The notes: a model not told the origin generated them from the sequence alone. 64,000 bases of DNA from CBDFKJ01 sp965248805 (GCA_965248805.1 CBDFKJ010000007.1:62001-126000); one strand, 5' to 3'. Shown: positions 46,297-55,855, counted from the first letter of the stretch. A program made the numbers and translations.

Positions 46297-47750
46297 CAGC
46301 CCGGTGATGAAGTCGCGCTTTGATCAATCGGTTTCGGGGGCGACGATGATGATGATAACGAGCATGGCTGGTTTGCCTTCGATGTTCGCCACGATGGCGA
46401 TCGCCAGGGCAGCATCGAGCTGAATAACGAACAAAAGGGTGCTCTTTGCACTCGCAGCCTCCCTCGGCGTGCCTGATCCGAACAGCGCGCGCATCAGAAT
46501 GCCGAGATTGAACCCGGCGACATGGATCAGGTAGCGTTTGTGGACGTTCTCGCGCGCCCGCAGCAACGCGCGGCGCATGCCGCCACGGTCGAGGACATGG
46601 GCGAAGCTGCGCTCGACCATCTCACCGCGCCTGCGCATGGCGTTCCGCGCGACGCCGGACTTCAATCGCGCCCGGTTGGCGTAGACAGCCTGACGTGCCG
46701 CCTGGTCGCCATGCCAGCGCAGATAGCCGTTGGCGGGCTCCGGCTCGGAGATCCGCGTTTTCCAGACGCCGCCGTCGAGGTCTTTCAGCCCCTCGCGTGA
46801 ATGATAGCCCTTGTCGCCAACGAGACTGCAGGGCTCTGCCCGTGTTGGAGCCAGACCGACCTCGGCGAGGTTGCGCGCGGCCGCCTCCAGCGTCCCAGGC
46901 AAAGTCGTCGTGTCGCCTTCATCGGCTGGATAGATCGGTGCCGCAACGATGACGCCGGTGTCGAGATCGACCGCGTGCTCGGGCTTGTAGGCCAGATGCG
47001 TGGTGCCGTCCTTCATCCGCGCGATCTTCGCATCAGGATCGGTCGGGCTCGTCCAATCCTTGTTCGAAAGCTTCTTGCCCTTCCGCCGGCGATCGAGCCG
47101 GACGAGGTCGTCGATCGTCGGCGTTTCGACGCCACTCTCCTTCGCCATTTGCGTCAGCATCTCGCGATAGGTCTCGCCGCTATCGCGCCGCACGATGGCT
47201 CGCAGGGCGGCGTTGGCTTCCATCGTCGAGCCGTCGACGCCGATCCGCTCGCCCTTCACCAGACCGCGCGCGGCGACGAGAGCCAGAACCCAGTCGAAAA
47301 CCTTTTCATGGACCTCGTGCGGCAGCCGGCCGCGCGTCTTCGACAACCAGGAATGATCGGGAACCTTGTCCCGGTTCGCCAACCGCAGAAACGCGCGAAG
47401 CGACAGCGAATCCGAACAGCGCCAAGCGATGCCGCGCTCGCTGCCGATGCCCTCGAAATAGCCGATCATGTGCATCCGGAAATAACGCCCCGGCGGCAGC
47501 GAAGGAGCCCCCATCCGAGGTGCGTAGTATGGCTTGCACGTCGCCTCCACGAAGCCGTCAAAGCCAGACTCGGTCAGCAACTCATGCAGCCGGTCGGAAA
47601 ACGCGTGTCCAGGCGAACGCGGCATCTCCGCCCATGTCACCACGAGGTCACCCTGAACCTCGCTCTGTCGTCTCAATGCCATCGCACGACGCCCGTCTAA
47701 ATCTCTATGTTCAGACAGAATCAGACACGCCGGACTTCGTCAACGGGCTG
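46297..47750 (-). mobile_element. IS1182-like element, copy B, complete
   Basis: Both ends are present (CAGCCCGGTGATGAAGTC at 46297 and, inverted, CAGCCCGTTGACGAAGTC at 47750). It is flanked by the 4-bp palindromic duplication TTAA (46293-46296 and 47751-47754). It carries an intact 452-residue transposase, so it is the best candidate for an active copy. Confidence 0.92.
46324..47682 (-). CDS. IS1182-like transposase, intact
   Basis: 452 residues. N-terminal DUF772-type domain: PYYAPRMGAPSLPPGRYFRM, IGSERGIAWRCSDSLSLRAF. DDE domain: GERIGVDGSTMEAN (first Asp), SLVGDKGYHS (second Asp) and VERSFAHVLDRGGMRR (Glu). The C terminus has an odd Ile run (LVIIIIVAPE) read from repeated ATC codons. Confidence 0.9.
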   Translation of the reverse strand: MALRRQSEVQGDLVVTWAEMPRSPGHAFSDRLHELLTESGFDGFVEATCKPYYAPRMGAPSLPPGRYFRMHMIGYFEGIGSERGIAWRCSDSLSLRAFLRLANRDKVPDHSWLSKTRGRLPHEVHEKVFDWVLALVAARGLVKGERIGVDGSTMEANAALRAIVRRDSGETYREMLTQMAKESGVETPTIDDLVRLDRRRKGKKLSNKDWTSPTDPDAKIARMKDGTTHLAYKPEHAVDLDTGVIVAAPIYPADEGDTTTLPGTLEAAARNLAEVGLAPTRAEPCSLVGDKGYHSREGLKDLDGGVWKTRISEPEPANGYLRWHGDQAARQAVYANRARLKSGVARNAMRRRGEMVERSFAHVLDRGGMRRALLRARENVHKRYLIHVAGFNLGILMRALFGSGTPREAASAKSTLLFVIQLDAALAIAIVANIEGKPAMLVIIIIVAPETD

Positions 47751-47754
47751 TTAA

Positions 47755-49553
47755 GGAAGCGCCGAGCCTGGCGGCGCGCGTTACCGCGGGTGAATTGCCG
47801 GCGCTCGAGCTGCGCCTTCCCGCGACCCCGCGTATCGTGGACACCGCCACGCCGGGACAGCACGGCGGCGAACTGCGCACCGTCGTCAGCCGCAACCAGG
47901 ACATCCGGTTGATGACCGTCTACGGCTATGCGCGCTTGGTCGGTTACACACCGCAGCTGGCAATCGTCCCCGACATCCTCGAGGAACTCGAGGTCGAGGA
48001 TGAGCGCGTGTTCATGCTGAAGGCTGCGCGCCGGCCACAGGTGGTCCGACGGCCATCCCTTCACCACCGAGGATTTCCCGCTACTGGTGGGAGGATGTGG
48101 CCAACGACGATCTGCTGGCGCCGTTCGGCCCACCGCCCTTCATGTTGGTCGATGGCCTGCCACCCACCGTGGAGATCATCGACCCCCAGACGATCCGCTA
48201 CAGCTGGCCGTCGGCCAATCCGTTCTTCCTGCCGCAACTGGCCGCGCCGCGCCCCGGATTCATCTACCGTCCGGCGCACTACATGCGGCAGTTCCACGTC
48301 AATCACGCGGACCCGGCACAGCTCGAACGCCTGGTGGCAGCATCGCGCCGCCGCGATTGGGGAGCGCTCCACAATGCCCTCGACAACCTCTACGACAACG
48401 ACAATCCGGAGCTGCCGACGCTGCAACCCTGGGTCAATACCGTAAGGCCACCGAGCCAGCGGTTCGTCTTCGAGCGCAACCCCTACTTCCACCGGATCGA
48501 TTCCACCGGCCAGCAACTTCCGTATATCGACCGCATTATCGTTACAGTCTCCGATGGCAGCCTGATTCCGGCAAGGCCAGTTTCGGCGAGACGGATCTGC
48601 AGGCACGCGGTCTGGGCCTGGAACATTTCACGCTGCTGAAGGAAGCCGAAGACAGCGAGCCGATCCGCACCCTCCCAGGTGGCGCTCTATCCGAATCTCA
48701 ACCACCAGGACCCGGTTTGGCGCGAGCTGTTCCGCGACGTCCGGTTTCGGCGTGCGCATTCGCTGGCGATCGACCGCGATGAAATCAACAGTGCTGTTCC
48801 TCGGGCTGGCGACGCCGTCCAACAACACCGTCTTGCCCGCGAGCCCGCTGTTCCGCGATGCCTATCAAACTGCGTGGACCCAGTTCGATCCGAATCTGGC
48901 GGGCGCGTTGCTGGATGAATTGGGACTGACCGAGCGCAACGACGACGGCGTCAGGCTGCTCGCCGATGGGCGACCGCTGGAGATCGTGATCGAGACCACG
49001 GGCGAGGACGCCGCGCACGCGGACGCATTGGAACTGATCTACGACACCTGGTTCGACGTGGGCGTCGAATTATTCGTTCGACCCGTGCAGCGCGAGGTCT
49101 TTCTCAATCGTGTCTTCGCCGGCGAGACGCAAATGGCGATCTGGTTCGGCGCCGACAACGGCCTACCCACGGCAAATTTCAGCCCGGAGGAGTTCGTCCC
49201 GGTGCAGCAGATCCAGCTGCAATGGCCGAAGTGGGGTCAATACATTGAGACCGGCGGCCAGGCCGGCGAGCCGATTGACCTGACGCTGGCGGAGGAACTG
49301 CTGGAGCTAAACACCGCATGGCGCCATGCTGGCGACCGCGCCCAGCGAGAACGCATCTGGCATCGCATCCTGGAGATCCACGCCGATCAGCTCTATATAC
49401 GATCGGTGTCGTATGCTGCACGCTGCAGCCGATTGTCGTCTCTAACCGATTACGCGGCATCCCCGATGACGCCATCTACACATGGGAGCCCGGCGCATAT
49501 TTCGGCATGTATCTGCCTGATACGTTCTGGCTCGAACCAGATCGCGCGAACTA
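47755..49553 (+). pseudogene. Peptide/solute-binding protein (SBP family 5), decayed
   Basis: Family 5 extracellular binding protein of an ABC importer, expected about 600 residues. It is spread over three frames with shifts near 48022, 48078, 48565, 48668, 48782 and 49400. Clear pieces: GQHGGELRTVVSRNQDIRLM, RWSDGHPFTTEDF, YWWEDVANDD, RFVFERNPYFHRID, VALYPNLNHQDPVWRELFRD, VRFRRAHSLAIDRDEIN, ALLDELGLTERNDDGVRLL. With so many disruptions it has been non-functional for a long time. Its 5' end lies on the other side of IS1182 copy B. No permease or ATPase partners remain. Confidence 0.85.
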
Positions 49554-50388
49554 GGCTCCGGACCCATAAATCGCTTGAGCCGACGCGGCGCGATGTGATT
49601 CACGCTCCCAAACTGCGGGAGTGTTGCGATGGACGATACGTTCTGGCTGAGCGAGGAACAGTTTGCGCGGCTCGTGCCGCATCTGCCGACGGATACGCGC
49701 GGCAAGCCGAGAGTCGACGACCGCCGCGTTATAAGCGGTATCATCCATGTGTTGAAGTCCGGCGGACGTTGGGTCGATGCGCCGTCCGTCTATGGCCCGC
49801 GCAAGACGCTCTACAATAGCTTCGTGCGGTGGGCGGCCAAAGGCGTGTGGACAGGGATATTCCACGCTCTGGCTTCGGCGGGTGGGCCGCCGGCGCAAGT
49901 GTTGATCGATTCCTCGGCGGTGAAGGCTCATCGCTGCGCCTCGGGCGGCAAAGGGGGGAGCACACGCAGGCCATTGGCCGCTCCCGCGGCGGGCGCACCA
50001 CGAAGATCCATGCGCTGACCGATGGCCTCTGCCGCCCGTTCGCCTTCCTGCTGACCGGCGGCCAAGTGGCGGACTGCACAGCGGCCGCTGCTGGAGCGGA
50101 TGCCGGCCACCTCGATCCTGACTGGCGACAAGGGCTATGACAGCGACGCCGTTCGCCGCAAGATCGAGAGCAGAGGCGTCGCTCCGAACATCCCGCCGAA
50201 GGCCAACCGCCGCTGGAAGCCGTGCTTCAGCCCGGCGCTCTATCGCGACCGCAACGCCATCGAGCGCATGTTCGGCCGGCTGAAAGACTTCCGCAGAATC
50301 GCAACCCGCTATGACCGCCTCGCCCAAAACTTCCTCGCCGCCGTCTGTCTCGCCGCTACCGTCAGCTAATGGTTATGAGTCCGGACCC
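49554..50388 (+). mobile_element. IS5-family (IS427-like) element
   Basis: Terminal repeats GGCTCCGGACCCATAA (49554) and, inverted, GGGTCCGGACTCATAA (ending 50388), with TA on both sides. The right TA is shared with the abutting IS630 copy 3. Confidence 0.85.
49629..50369 (+). pseudogene. IS5-family (IS427-like) transposase, frame disrupted
   Basis: ORF A: MDDTFWLSEEQFARLVPHLP ... VLIDSSAVKAHRCASGGKGG. At AAAGGGGGG (49950-49958) the reading moves to ORF B (HTQAIGRSRGGRTTKIHALT), a normal programmed shift in this group. A second shift near 50085 (after VADCTA) is not expected: the end, ILTGDKGYDSDAVRRKIE and RDRNAIERMFGRLKDFRRIA, is in yet another frame. The second break probably inactivates it. 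Confidence 0.78.
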
Positions 50389-51470
50389 TAGTGGATTGAT
50401 TCCAACGTTTGGAACCCTCGGTTTCGGGCTGCGATGATGTCGTCGGGGTCGGCTTTCGATATGAATGGCTGTGGGTTGGCCGCATTGTATTCGCGGACGA
50501 AGCGGTTGATTGCGGCCTGGAGATCGACGACGGAATGGAAGACGCCGTGCTTGAGCCGCCGCCGGGTGAGTTTTGCGAAGAAGCCCTCGACGGCATTGAG
50601 CCACGAGCAGGAGGTCGGTGTGAAGTGGAAAGTCCAGCGCGGATGGCGGGCGAGCCAGGCGCGGACCTTGTCCTTGTTGTGCGCCGCGTAGTTGTCGACG
50701 ATCGCGTGGATGGCCTTGTCCGCCGGCACCGTGCGCTCGATGCGGTTGAGGAAGCGGATGAACTCCTGATGGCGGTGGCGCTGCATGTTCTGGCCGATCA
50801 CCGTTCCGTCCAGAACGTTGAGCGCCGCAAACAGCGTGGTCGTGCCGTGCCGTTTGTAGTCATGGTGCCGGCGCGTCCCTTCTTCATCGGCAGACCGGCG
50901 GTCGAGCGCCTGGATCTGTGACTTCTCATCGATCGACAACACCACCGCATGGGCCGGCGGGTCGACATACAGGCCGACGATATCGGTGAGTTTCTCGGCG
51001 AAGGCAGGGTCGGTCGACAGCTTGAAGTTGCGCCAGCGGTGCGGGCTGAGACCGTGAGCCTTCCAGATCGCCTGCACCGTCGAGGCGGCAATACCGGCCG
51101 CCCTGGCGATCGCGCGCAACGTCCAGTGGGTCGCCTCAAACGGCGGCGGTTGCTGCGTCAGGCGCACGATCTCGGCGACACGATCGAGCGGGACCGGCGC
51201 CTTGCCGGGCGGACGGGACTTGTCGCGAAGCAGGCCGCCGACACCCTCGTGCATGAACCGCTCTTGCCAGCGCCACACGCAGGTCTTGGACTTGCCGGTC
51301 TCGGTCATGATCGCCGAGGTGCCCAGACCCTCGCCGCTGAGAAGGACAATATGTGCCCGCCAGACGTGTTTCTGCGGGCTCTTGGGATCCGCGACGACCG
51401 CGCGCAATCGCTGACGGTCGCCGGCGGATAGGGTGAAGGAGATTCCACTGCGCATGCGCCAGATTCGCAT
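50388..51470 (-). CDS. IS630-family transposase, intact
   Basis: 360 residues from ATG 51470. N-terminal HTH pair: RAVVADPKSPQKHVWRAHIV and TGKSKTCVWRWQERFMHEGV, then the KAPVPLDRVAEIVRLT domain. DDE domain: VVLSIDEKSQIQAL (Asp), HAIVDNYAAHNKDKV (Asp) and SWLNAVEGFFAKLTRR (Glu). The stop codon TAG is completed by the flanking target bases (CTA on plus at 50388-50390). It is the only complete IS630 copy in the window. Confidence 0.92.
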   Translation of the reverse strand: MRIWRMRSGISFTLSAGDRQRLRAVVADPKSPQKHVWRAHIVLLSGEGLGTSAIMTETGKSKTCVWRWQERFMHEGVGGLLRDKSRPPGKAPVPLDRVAEIVRLTQQPPPFEATHWTLRAIARAAGIAASTVQAIWKAHGLSPHRWRNFKLSTDPAFAEKLTDIVGLYVDPPAHAVVLSIDEKSQIQALDRRSADEEGTRRHHDYKRHGTTTLFAALNVLDGTVIGQNMQRHRHQEFIRFLNRIERTVPADKAIHAIVDNYAAHNKDKVRAWLARHPRWTFHFTPTSCSWLNAVEGFFAKLTRRRLKHGVFHSVVDLQAAINRFVREYNAANPQPFISKADPDDIIAARNRGFQTLESIH

Positions 51471-51524
51471 AACACAGCAAAATACGGAATCCCAATTCGG
51501 ACTCTTTCGTTCCGATCAATCCAC
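50391..51524 (-). mobile_element. IS630-family element, copy 3, complete
   Basis: 1134 bp between TA dinucleotides (50389-50390 and 51525-51526) in a CTAG target. Ends GTGGATTGATTCC and, inverted, GTGGATTGATCGG share the first 10 bases. On its left it directly abuts the IS427-like element; on its right it ends in the inositol-phosphatase-like gene. Confidence 0.92.
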
Positions 51525-51526
51525 TA

Positions 51527-51729
51527 GCGTTTACGTTCCAGTCGCCGGAGTTGGCACCCGTCGGCGCGTTGCTGGTCGCGGCGGCGATGCTCGTGGCCCA
51601 GGGACGCCCGCACCAGTCCCATGCGTTGATATGGGGCTCGAAGTATCCCAGTAGTCGCCCGGCCGCGACGTAGGCGAGCATCAGCGCGCCGGCGCCGTTG
51701 TTGAAGTACATCCCGTGCGCGCGCCATAG
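51527..51729 (-). pseudogene. Inositol monophosphatase-family gene, 3' part
   Basis: Encodes RAHGMYFNNGAGALMLAYVA and AGRLLGYFEPHINAWDW, the C-terminal hallmark of inositol monophosphatase/bisphosphate nucleotidase proteins (layVAaGrldgyfE...WD). After WDW the sequence no longer looks family-like, and IS630 copy 3 ends the gene at 51526. It joins in frame to the 5' part at 53156-53690 when IS1182 copy C and one ATAG are removed. Confidence 0.75.
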
Positions 51730-53155
51730 CAGCCCGTTGACGAAGTCCGGCGTGTCTGATTCTGTCTGAACATAGAGATTTAGACGGGCGTCGTGCGATG
51801 GCATTGAGACGACAGAGCGAGGTTCAGGGTGACCTCGTGGTGACATGGGCGGAGATGCCGCGTTCGCCTGGACACGCGTTTTTCGACCGGCTGCATGAGT
51901 TGCTGACCGAGTCTGGCTTTGACGGCTTCGTGGAGGCGACGTGCAAGCCATACTACGCACCTCGGATGGGGGCTCCTTCGCTGCCGCCGGGGCGTTATTT
52001 CCGGATGCACATGATCGGCTATTTCGAGGGCATCGGCAGCGAGCGCGGCATCGCTTGGCGCTGTTCGGATTCGCTGTCGCTTCGCGCGTTTCTGCGGTTG
52101 GCGAACCGGGACAAGGTTCCCGATCATTCCTGGTTGTCGAAGACGCGCGGCCGGCTGCCGCACGAGGTCCATGAAAAGGTTTTCGACTGGGTTCTGGCTC
52201 TCGTCGCCGCGCGCGGTCTGGTGAAGGGCGAGCGGATCGGCGTCGACGGCTCGACGATGGAAGCCAACGCCGCCCTGCGAGCCATCGTGCGGCGCGATAG
52301 CGGCGAGACCTATCGCGAGATGCTGACGCAAATGGCGAAGGAGAGTGGCGTCGAAACGCCGACGATCGACGACCTCGTCCGGCTCGATCGCCGGCGGAAG
52401 GGCAAGAAGCTTTCGAACAAGGATTGGACGAGCCCGACCGATCCTGATGCGAAGATCGCGCGGATGAAGGACGGCACCACGCATCTGGCCTGCAAGCCCG
52501 AGCACACGGTCGATCTCGACACCGGCGTCATCGTTGCGGCACCGATCTATCCAGCCGATGAAGGCGACACGACGACTTTGCCTGGGACGCTGGAGGCGGC
52601 CGCGCGCAACCTCGCCGAGGTCGGCCTGGCTCCAACACGGGCAGAGCCCTGCAGTCTCGTTGGCGACAAGGGCTATCATTCACGCGAGGGGCTGAAAGAC
52701 CTCGACGGCGGCGTCTGGAAAACGCGGATCTCCGAGCCGGAGCCCGCCAACGGCTATCTGCGCTGGCATGGCGACCAGGCGGCACGTCAGGCTGTCTACG
52801 CCAACCGGGCGCGATTGAAGTCCGGCGTCGCGCGGAACGCCATGCGCAGGCGCGGTGAGATGGTCGAGCGCAGCTTCGCCCATGTCCTCGACCGTGGCGG
52901 CATGCGCCGCGCGTTGCTGCGGGCGCGCGAGAACGTCCACAAACGCTACCTGATCCATGTCGCCGGGTTCAATCTCGGCATTCTGATGCGCGCGCTGTTC
53001 GGATCAGGCACGCCGAGGGAGGCTGCGAGTGCAAAGAGCACCCTTTTGTTCGTTATTCAGTTCGATGCTGCCCTGGCGATCGCCATCGTGGCGAACATCG
53101 AAGGCAAACCAGCCATGCTCGTTATCATCATCATCGTCGCCCCCGAAACCGGCTG
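51730..53155 (+). mobile_element. IS1182-like element, copy C (28-bp end deletion)
   Basis: The left end CAGCCCGTTGACGAAGTC is intact. The right end lacks 28 bp between GAAACCG and the terminal GCTG, so most of the right inverted repeat is lost. The 4-bp duplication ATAG flanks it (51726-51729 and 53156-53159). It is therefore probably immobile, although its transposase is open. Confidence 0.88.
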
Positions 53156-53156
53156 A
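51798..53156 (+). CDS. IS1182-like transposase, intact frame
   Basis: 452 residues, nearly identical to copy B, with a few substitutions (for example FFDRLHE for FSDRLHE, and LACKPEHTVD for LAYKPEHAVD). The catalytic segments VDGSTMEAN, VGDKGYHS and ERSFAHVLDRGG are retained. The stop codon TGA is formed by the shortened right end. Confidence 0.88.
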   Translation: MALRRQSEVQGDLVVTWAEMPRSPGHAFFDRLHELLTESGFDGFVEATCKPYYAPRMGAPSLPPGRYFRMHMIGYFEGIGSERGIAWRCSDSLSLRAFLRLANRDKVPDHSWLSKTRGRLPHEVHEKVFDWVLALVAARGLVKGERIGVDGSTMEANAALRAIVRRDSGETYREMLTQMAKESGVETPTIDDLVRLDRRRKGKKLSNKDWTSPTDPDAKIARMKDGTTHLACKPEHTVDLDTGVIVAAPIYPADEGDTTTLPGTLEAAARNLAEVGLAPTRAEPCSLVGDKGYHSREGLKDLDGGVWKTRISEPEPANGYLRWHGDQAARQAVYANRARLKSGVARNAMRRRGEMVERSFAHVLDRGGMRRALLRARENVHKRYLIHVAGFNLGILMRALFGSGTPREAASAKSTLLFVIQFDAALAIAIVANIEGKPAMLVIIIIVAPETG

Positions 53157-53690
53157 TAGGGTCTCCAAGACCTTGGTCGATGCATCGGGCGCCACGCGAT
53201 GCGAAAACCCGACGCCGACGCTGCCGTACGTAAGGTCGGTGGCATCGCTCACCCGGATCGCGCCGCCATCTAAATGCGCGCCGCCGCCTTTCCGCGCCGA
53301 AAACATGCAATCGCAGCACGGCTCATACACGACGCCAATGTCGATCTGGTCGTCGATGAGGCAGGCAATCGACACGCACCAAGACGGGATCCCTGCGAGA
53401 AAGCACGCAGTGCCGTCGATCGGGTCCACGACCCACGTGGCCGACGACGACCCCGAGGCCCGGACGCCGTGCTCTTCGCCGAAAAACGCGTCTTCGGGGA
53501 AAGCGGCGAGCAAACGATCATGGATCAGCGTCTCCACCGCTCGGTCGGCGTGACTGGCGACGTCCTGGGGACCCTTGCGCTCTACGCGCAAATCACCGCG
53601 CGCACGAAAATAGTCGAGCGCCAGTGCGCCGGCGTCGCGGGCGACCGCCTCGGCGGCGGCCAGGCGCTTCGCTTTGTCGTGCTGTTCCAT
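53156..53690 (-). pseudogene. Inositol monophosphatase-family gene, 5' part
   Basis: From ATG 53690: MEQHDKAKRLAAAEAVARDA, then the Mg site FGEEHG, WVVDPIDGTACFLAGIPSW and LIDDQIDIGVVYEPCCDCMF. This is the N-terminal about 177 residues of an inositol-phosphate phosphatase or 3'(2'),5'-bisphosphate nucleotidase. IS1182 copy C interrupts after STKVLETL. The catalytic Asp of the second metal motif is separated onto the 3' part, so the split product should be inactive. Confidence 0.82.
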
Positions 53691-53848
53691 TTGGCTGCGC
53701 CGGCGAGGACATGCGGCGGACCGAACGATGCGACCCGCACGCGGTTGCCGGACCATTGACCAAGGAAGCATAACCGGCGGGTCGTGTCGAGGCGCGCCAG
53801 GCCGCGGCACCGATGAAACCACGCGAGCGATAGGTCGGAGTCGCGCTG

Positions 53849-54121
53849 ATGGATCACCGGTTCGTGCGCCAACTCGCCATCGACAAGATGTGCGATCGGC
53901 ACCGCAACGGCGCCATGGTGGAGATCGGCGCCATGACGCGCCAGTTGTTCAAGGCCTATGGCATCGAACACGCGGAGACGATACTCGGCGACAAACTGTG
54001 GGCCGAGATTTCGGCCCAACCGGAGCCAGGCTATTTCGAGCCGCAGGACGCGTCGTACATCGTCTCGCACGCCCCGACCACCAACGACCAGACCAACGTC
54101 TATCTCACGCGACTTCCGTAA
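53849..54121 (+). CDS. Small hypothetical protein
   Basis: 90 residues, starting MDHRFVRQLAIDKMCDRHRN. Helical N terminus, then AMTRQLFKAYGIEHAETILG and a polar C terminus ending TNDQTNVYLTRLP. No family, membrane segment or signal peptide is recognised. It is divergent from the broken phosphatase gene and 40 bp upstream of the acetyltransferase gene. Confidence 0.45.
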   Translation: MDHRFVRQLAIDKMCDRHRNGAMVEIGAMTRQLFKAYGIEHAETILGDKLWAEISAQPEPGYFEPQDASYIVSHAPTTNDQTNVYLTRLP

Positions 54122-54161
54122 ATGCGCGAAACCGACCTCACCCCCGGAAGATATTGACGCC

Positions 54162-54668
54162 GTGAGGCCTGAGACACGCGCAAAGCCAGTCGGCCACGTC
54201 CGTCACGCCCGCAGCGCAGAAGCCGCAGCGCTCAGCGAACGTGCCTTCCGGTCGAAGGCGGCGTGGGGCTACGACGCCGCGTTCATGGCGGCGTGCCGCG
54301 AGGAGTTGTCGATAACGCCGCAGCAGATCGTCGAACGCCCCACATTCGTGTGCGAGGTGGGCGATGCAATCGCCGGGTTCTACCGCCTCGACCACGTCGG
54401 CGACATCGTCGACGTGGCTCTGTTCTTCGTCGCGCCGGAGCATATGCCCCGCGGCATCGGCACCATACTTTGGGGACACCTTATCCGTCAGGCGCAACGC
54501 CTCGGCGCCGACACGGTGACCATCGGCAGCGATCCACATGCGGTCGGGTTCTACCAGCGCATGGGCGCCCACCTTGCGGGCGGGGAACCGTCGGCGTCCA
54601 TTGCCGGACGCACGCTGCCACGTCTCGTCCTCGCGCTTCCATTAAGAGGCCCAGAGATAAATAAGTAA
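54162..54668 (+). CDS. GNAT-family N-acetyltransferase
   Basis: 168 residues from GTG 54162, with GGAAGAT upstream. The GNAT fold is seen in VGDAIAGFYRLDHVGDIVDV (strands 2-4), LFFVAPEHMPRGIGTILWGH with the acetyl-CoA loop RGIGT, and DPHAVGFYQRMGAH (strand 5 with the FYxxxG motif). It transfers an acetyl group from acetyl-CoA to an unknown amine. It is followed by an AT-rich gap and the ATP synthase promoter. Confidence 0.85.
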   Translation: MRPETRAKPVGHVRHARSAEAAALSERAFRSKAAWGYDAAFMAACREELSITPQQIVERPTFVCEVGDAIAGFYRLDHVGDIVDVALFFVAPEHMPRGIGTILWGHLIRQAQRLGADTVTIGSDPHAVGFYQRMGAHLAGGEPSASIAGRTLPRLVLALPLRGPEINK

Positions 54669-54721
54669 TATCAAAAGTTTATATATCTATCTTCAGTTTT
54701 CACTTGGGCTTGCGCCGCGCC

Positions 54722-54750
54722 TTGACGGAGGCCGCCCGCGCCCCTATGGT
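54722..54750 (+). promoter_or_regulatory. Sigma-70-like promoter for F0 operon
   Basis: TTGACG (54722-54727), 17-bp spacer, TATGGT (54745-54750). Predicted start about 54757, 34 bp before the atpI ATG. An AT-rich stretch (54655-54705) lies just upstream and could act as an UP-like element. Confidence 0.6.
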
Positions 54751-54790
54751 GCGCCCGCCATTCGGCCGGTGGTTCGACAGGGGCAAACGC

Positions 54791-55120
54791 ATGGCCAGGC
54801 GTGAGCAACCGCACGAACCGCGGAATTTGGAAGCGCGCATTCGCAAGGCGCGAAAGCGCGCGCATCGCGAGGACGGTGCGCCGGAGCGCCGCCTCGCGGG
54901 CGTTGGCGTCGCCATGCGCATGGCCGTCGAAATGGTCGCGGCGCTGGCGGTGGGGGTTGTGATCGGGCTGTTGCTCGACCGATGGTTGGGTACCGGCCCG
55001 TGGTTCTTGATCGGGTTCATTCTACTGGGCGCGTGCGCCGGCATGCTCAATGTCTACCGCAGCGCCTTGCAGCTGGAGCAGCAATTGAAGCGCGACGCCG
55101 AGACGCGCGAACACGACTGA
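54791..55120 (+). CDS. atpI: ATP synthase assembly protein AtpI/AtpZ
   Basis: 109 residues from ATG 54791. A basic N terminus (RIRKARKRAHRED) is followed by two membrane helices (about 48-69, VAMRMAVEMVAALAVGVVIG; and 78-98, PWFLIGFILLGACAGMLNVY) joined by a short loop with DRWLGTGPW. AtpI helps assemble the c-ring and influences cation supply. It is the first gene of the F0 operon; atpB follows 12 bp later. Confidence 0.88.
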   Translation: MARREQPHEPRNLEARIRKARKRAHREDGAPERRLAGVGVAMRMAVEMVAALAVGVVIGLLLDRWLGTGPWFLIGFILLGACAGMLNVYRSALQLEQQLKRDAETREHD

Positions 55121-55132
55121 CGGGACCGCTCA

Positions 55133-55855
55133 GTGGCGACGCCGCTCGAACAGTTCGAGATCCACCCGATCCTGCCGATCACAATCGGCGGCCTCGACAT
55201 TTCGTTCACGAATTCGTCGGCGGTCATGGTGATCGCCGCGGCCATCGGCGCCGGTGTGAGCGTGTTCGGCATGAGCCGTGGCGCCATGGTGCCCGGGCGC
55301 CTGCAGTCCGTCGTGGAGATGCTCTACGAGTTTATCGAAAACCTGATCCGCGACACCATTGGCTCCAAGGGACGGCCGTATTTCCCGATTGTGCTGGCGA
55401 CTTTCCTGTTCATCCTGCTCGGCAATCTGCTGGGCATGGTGCCGTACAGCTTCACCTTCACCAGCCACATCATCGTTACGTTCGCGATGGCGATTACGGT
55501 TTGGATCGGTGTAACGATTCTGGGTTTGACGCGCCACGGCATGCATTTCTTCAGCTTCTTCGTGCCGCCCGGCGTGCCGATATGGATGTGGCCGCTGCTG
55601 ATCCCGATCGAGCTGATCTCCTATCTGTCGCGGCCGATCACGCTGTCGGTGCGGTTGTTTGCCAATATGCTCGCGGGGCACACGCTGTTAAAGGTTCTGG
55701 CGGGGTTCGTGTTCCCCTTGAGCGTTTTTGGCGTCCTGCCGCTGGCGATGATCGCCGCGCTCACGGGCCTGGAGATCCTGATCGCCGTCCTGCAGGCCTA
55801 CGTGTTCACCATCCTGACATGCTTGTACATCAACGACGCGCTGCATCTGCACTAG
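55133..55855 (+). CDS. atpB: ATP synthase F0 subunit a
   Basis: 240 residues from GTG 55133. Five to six membrane helices form the proton half-channels next to the c-ring. Essential Arg174 is seen in LSVRLFANMLAGH, and the region FLFILLGNLLGMVPYSFTFT is typical. The C-terminal LEILIAVLQAYVFTILTCLY is complete. Inner membrane. Confidence 0.97.
   Translation: MATPLEQFEIHPILPITIGGLDISFTNSSAVMVIAAAIGAGVSVFGMSRGAMVPGRLQSVVEMLYEFIENLIRDTIGSKGRPYFPIVLATFLFILLGNLLGMVPYSFTFTSHIIVTFAMAITVWIGVTILGLTRHGMHFFSFFVPPGVPIWMWPLLIPIELISYLSRPITLSVRLFANMLAGHTLLKVLAGFVFPLSVFGVLPLAMIAALTGLEILIAVLQAYVFTILTCLYINDALHLH

Noticed and set aside
51136..51960. Minus-strand protein of 274 residues joining IS1182, phosphatase and IS630 sequence
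   Set aside because: It is a chance read-through of three unrelated pieces. Only the middle about 65 codons are a real gene fragment.
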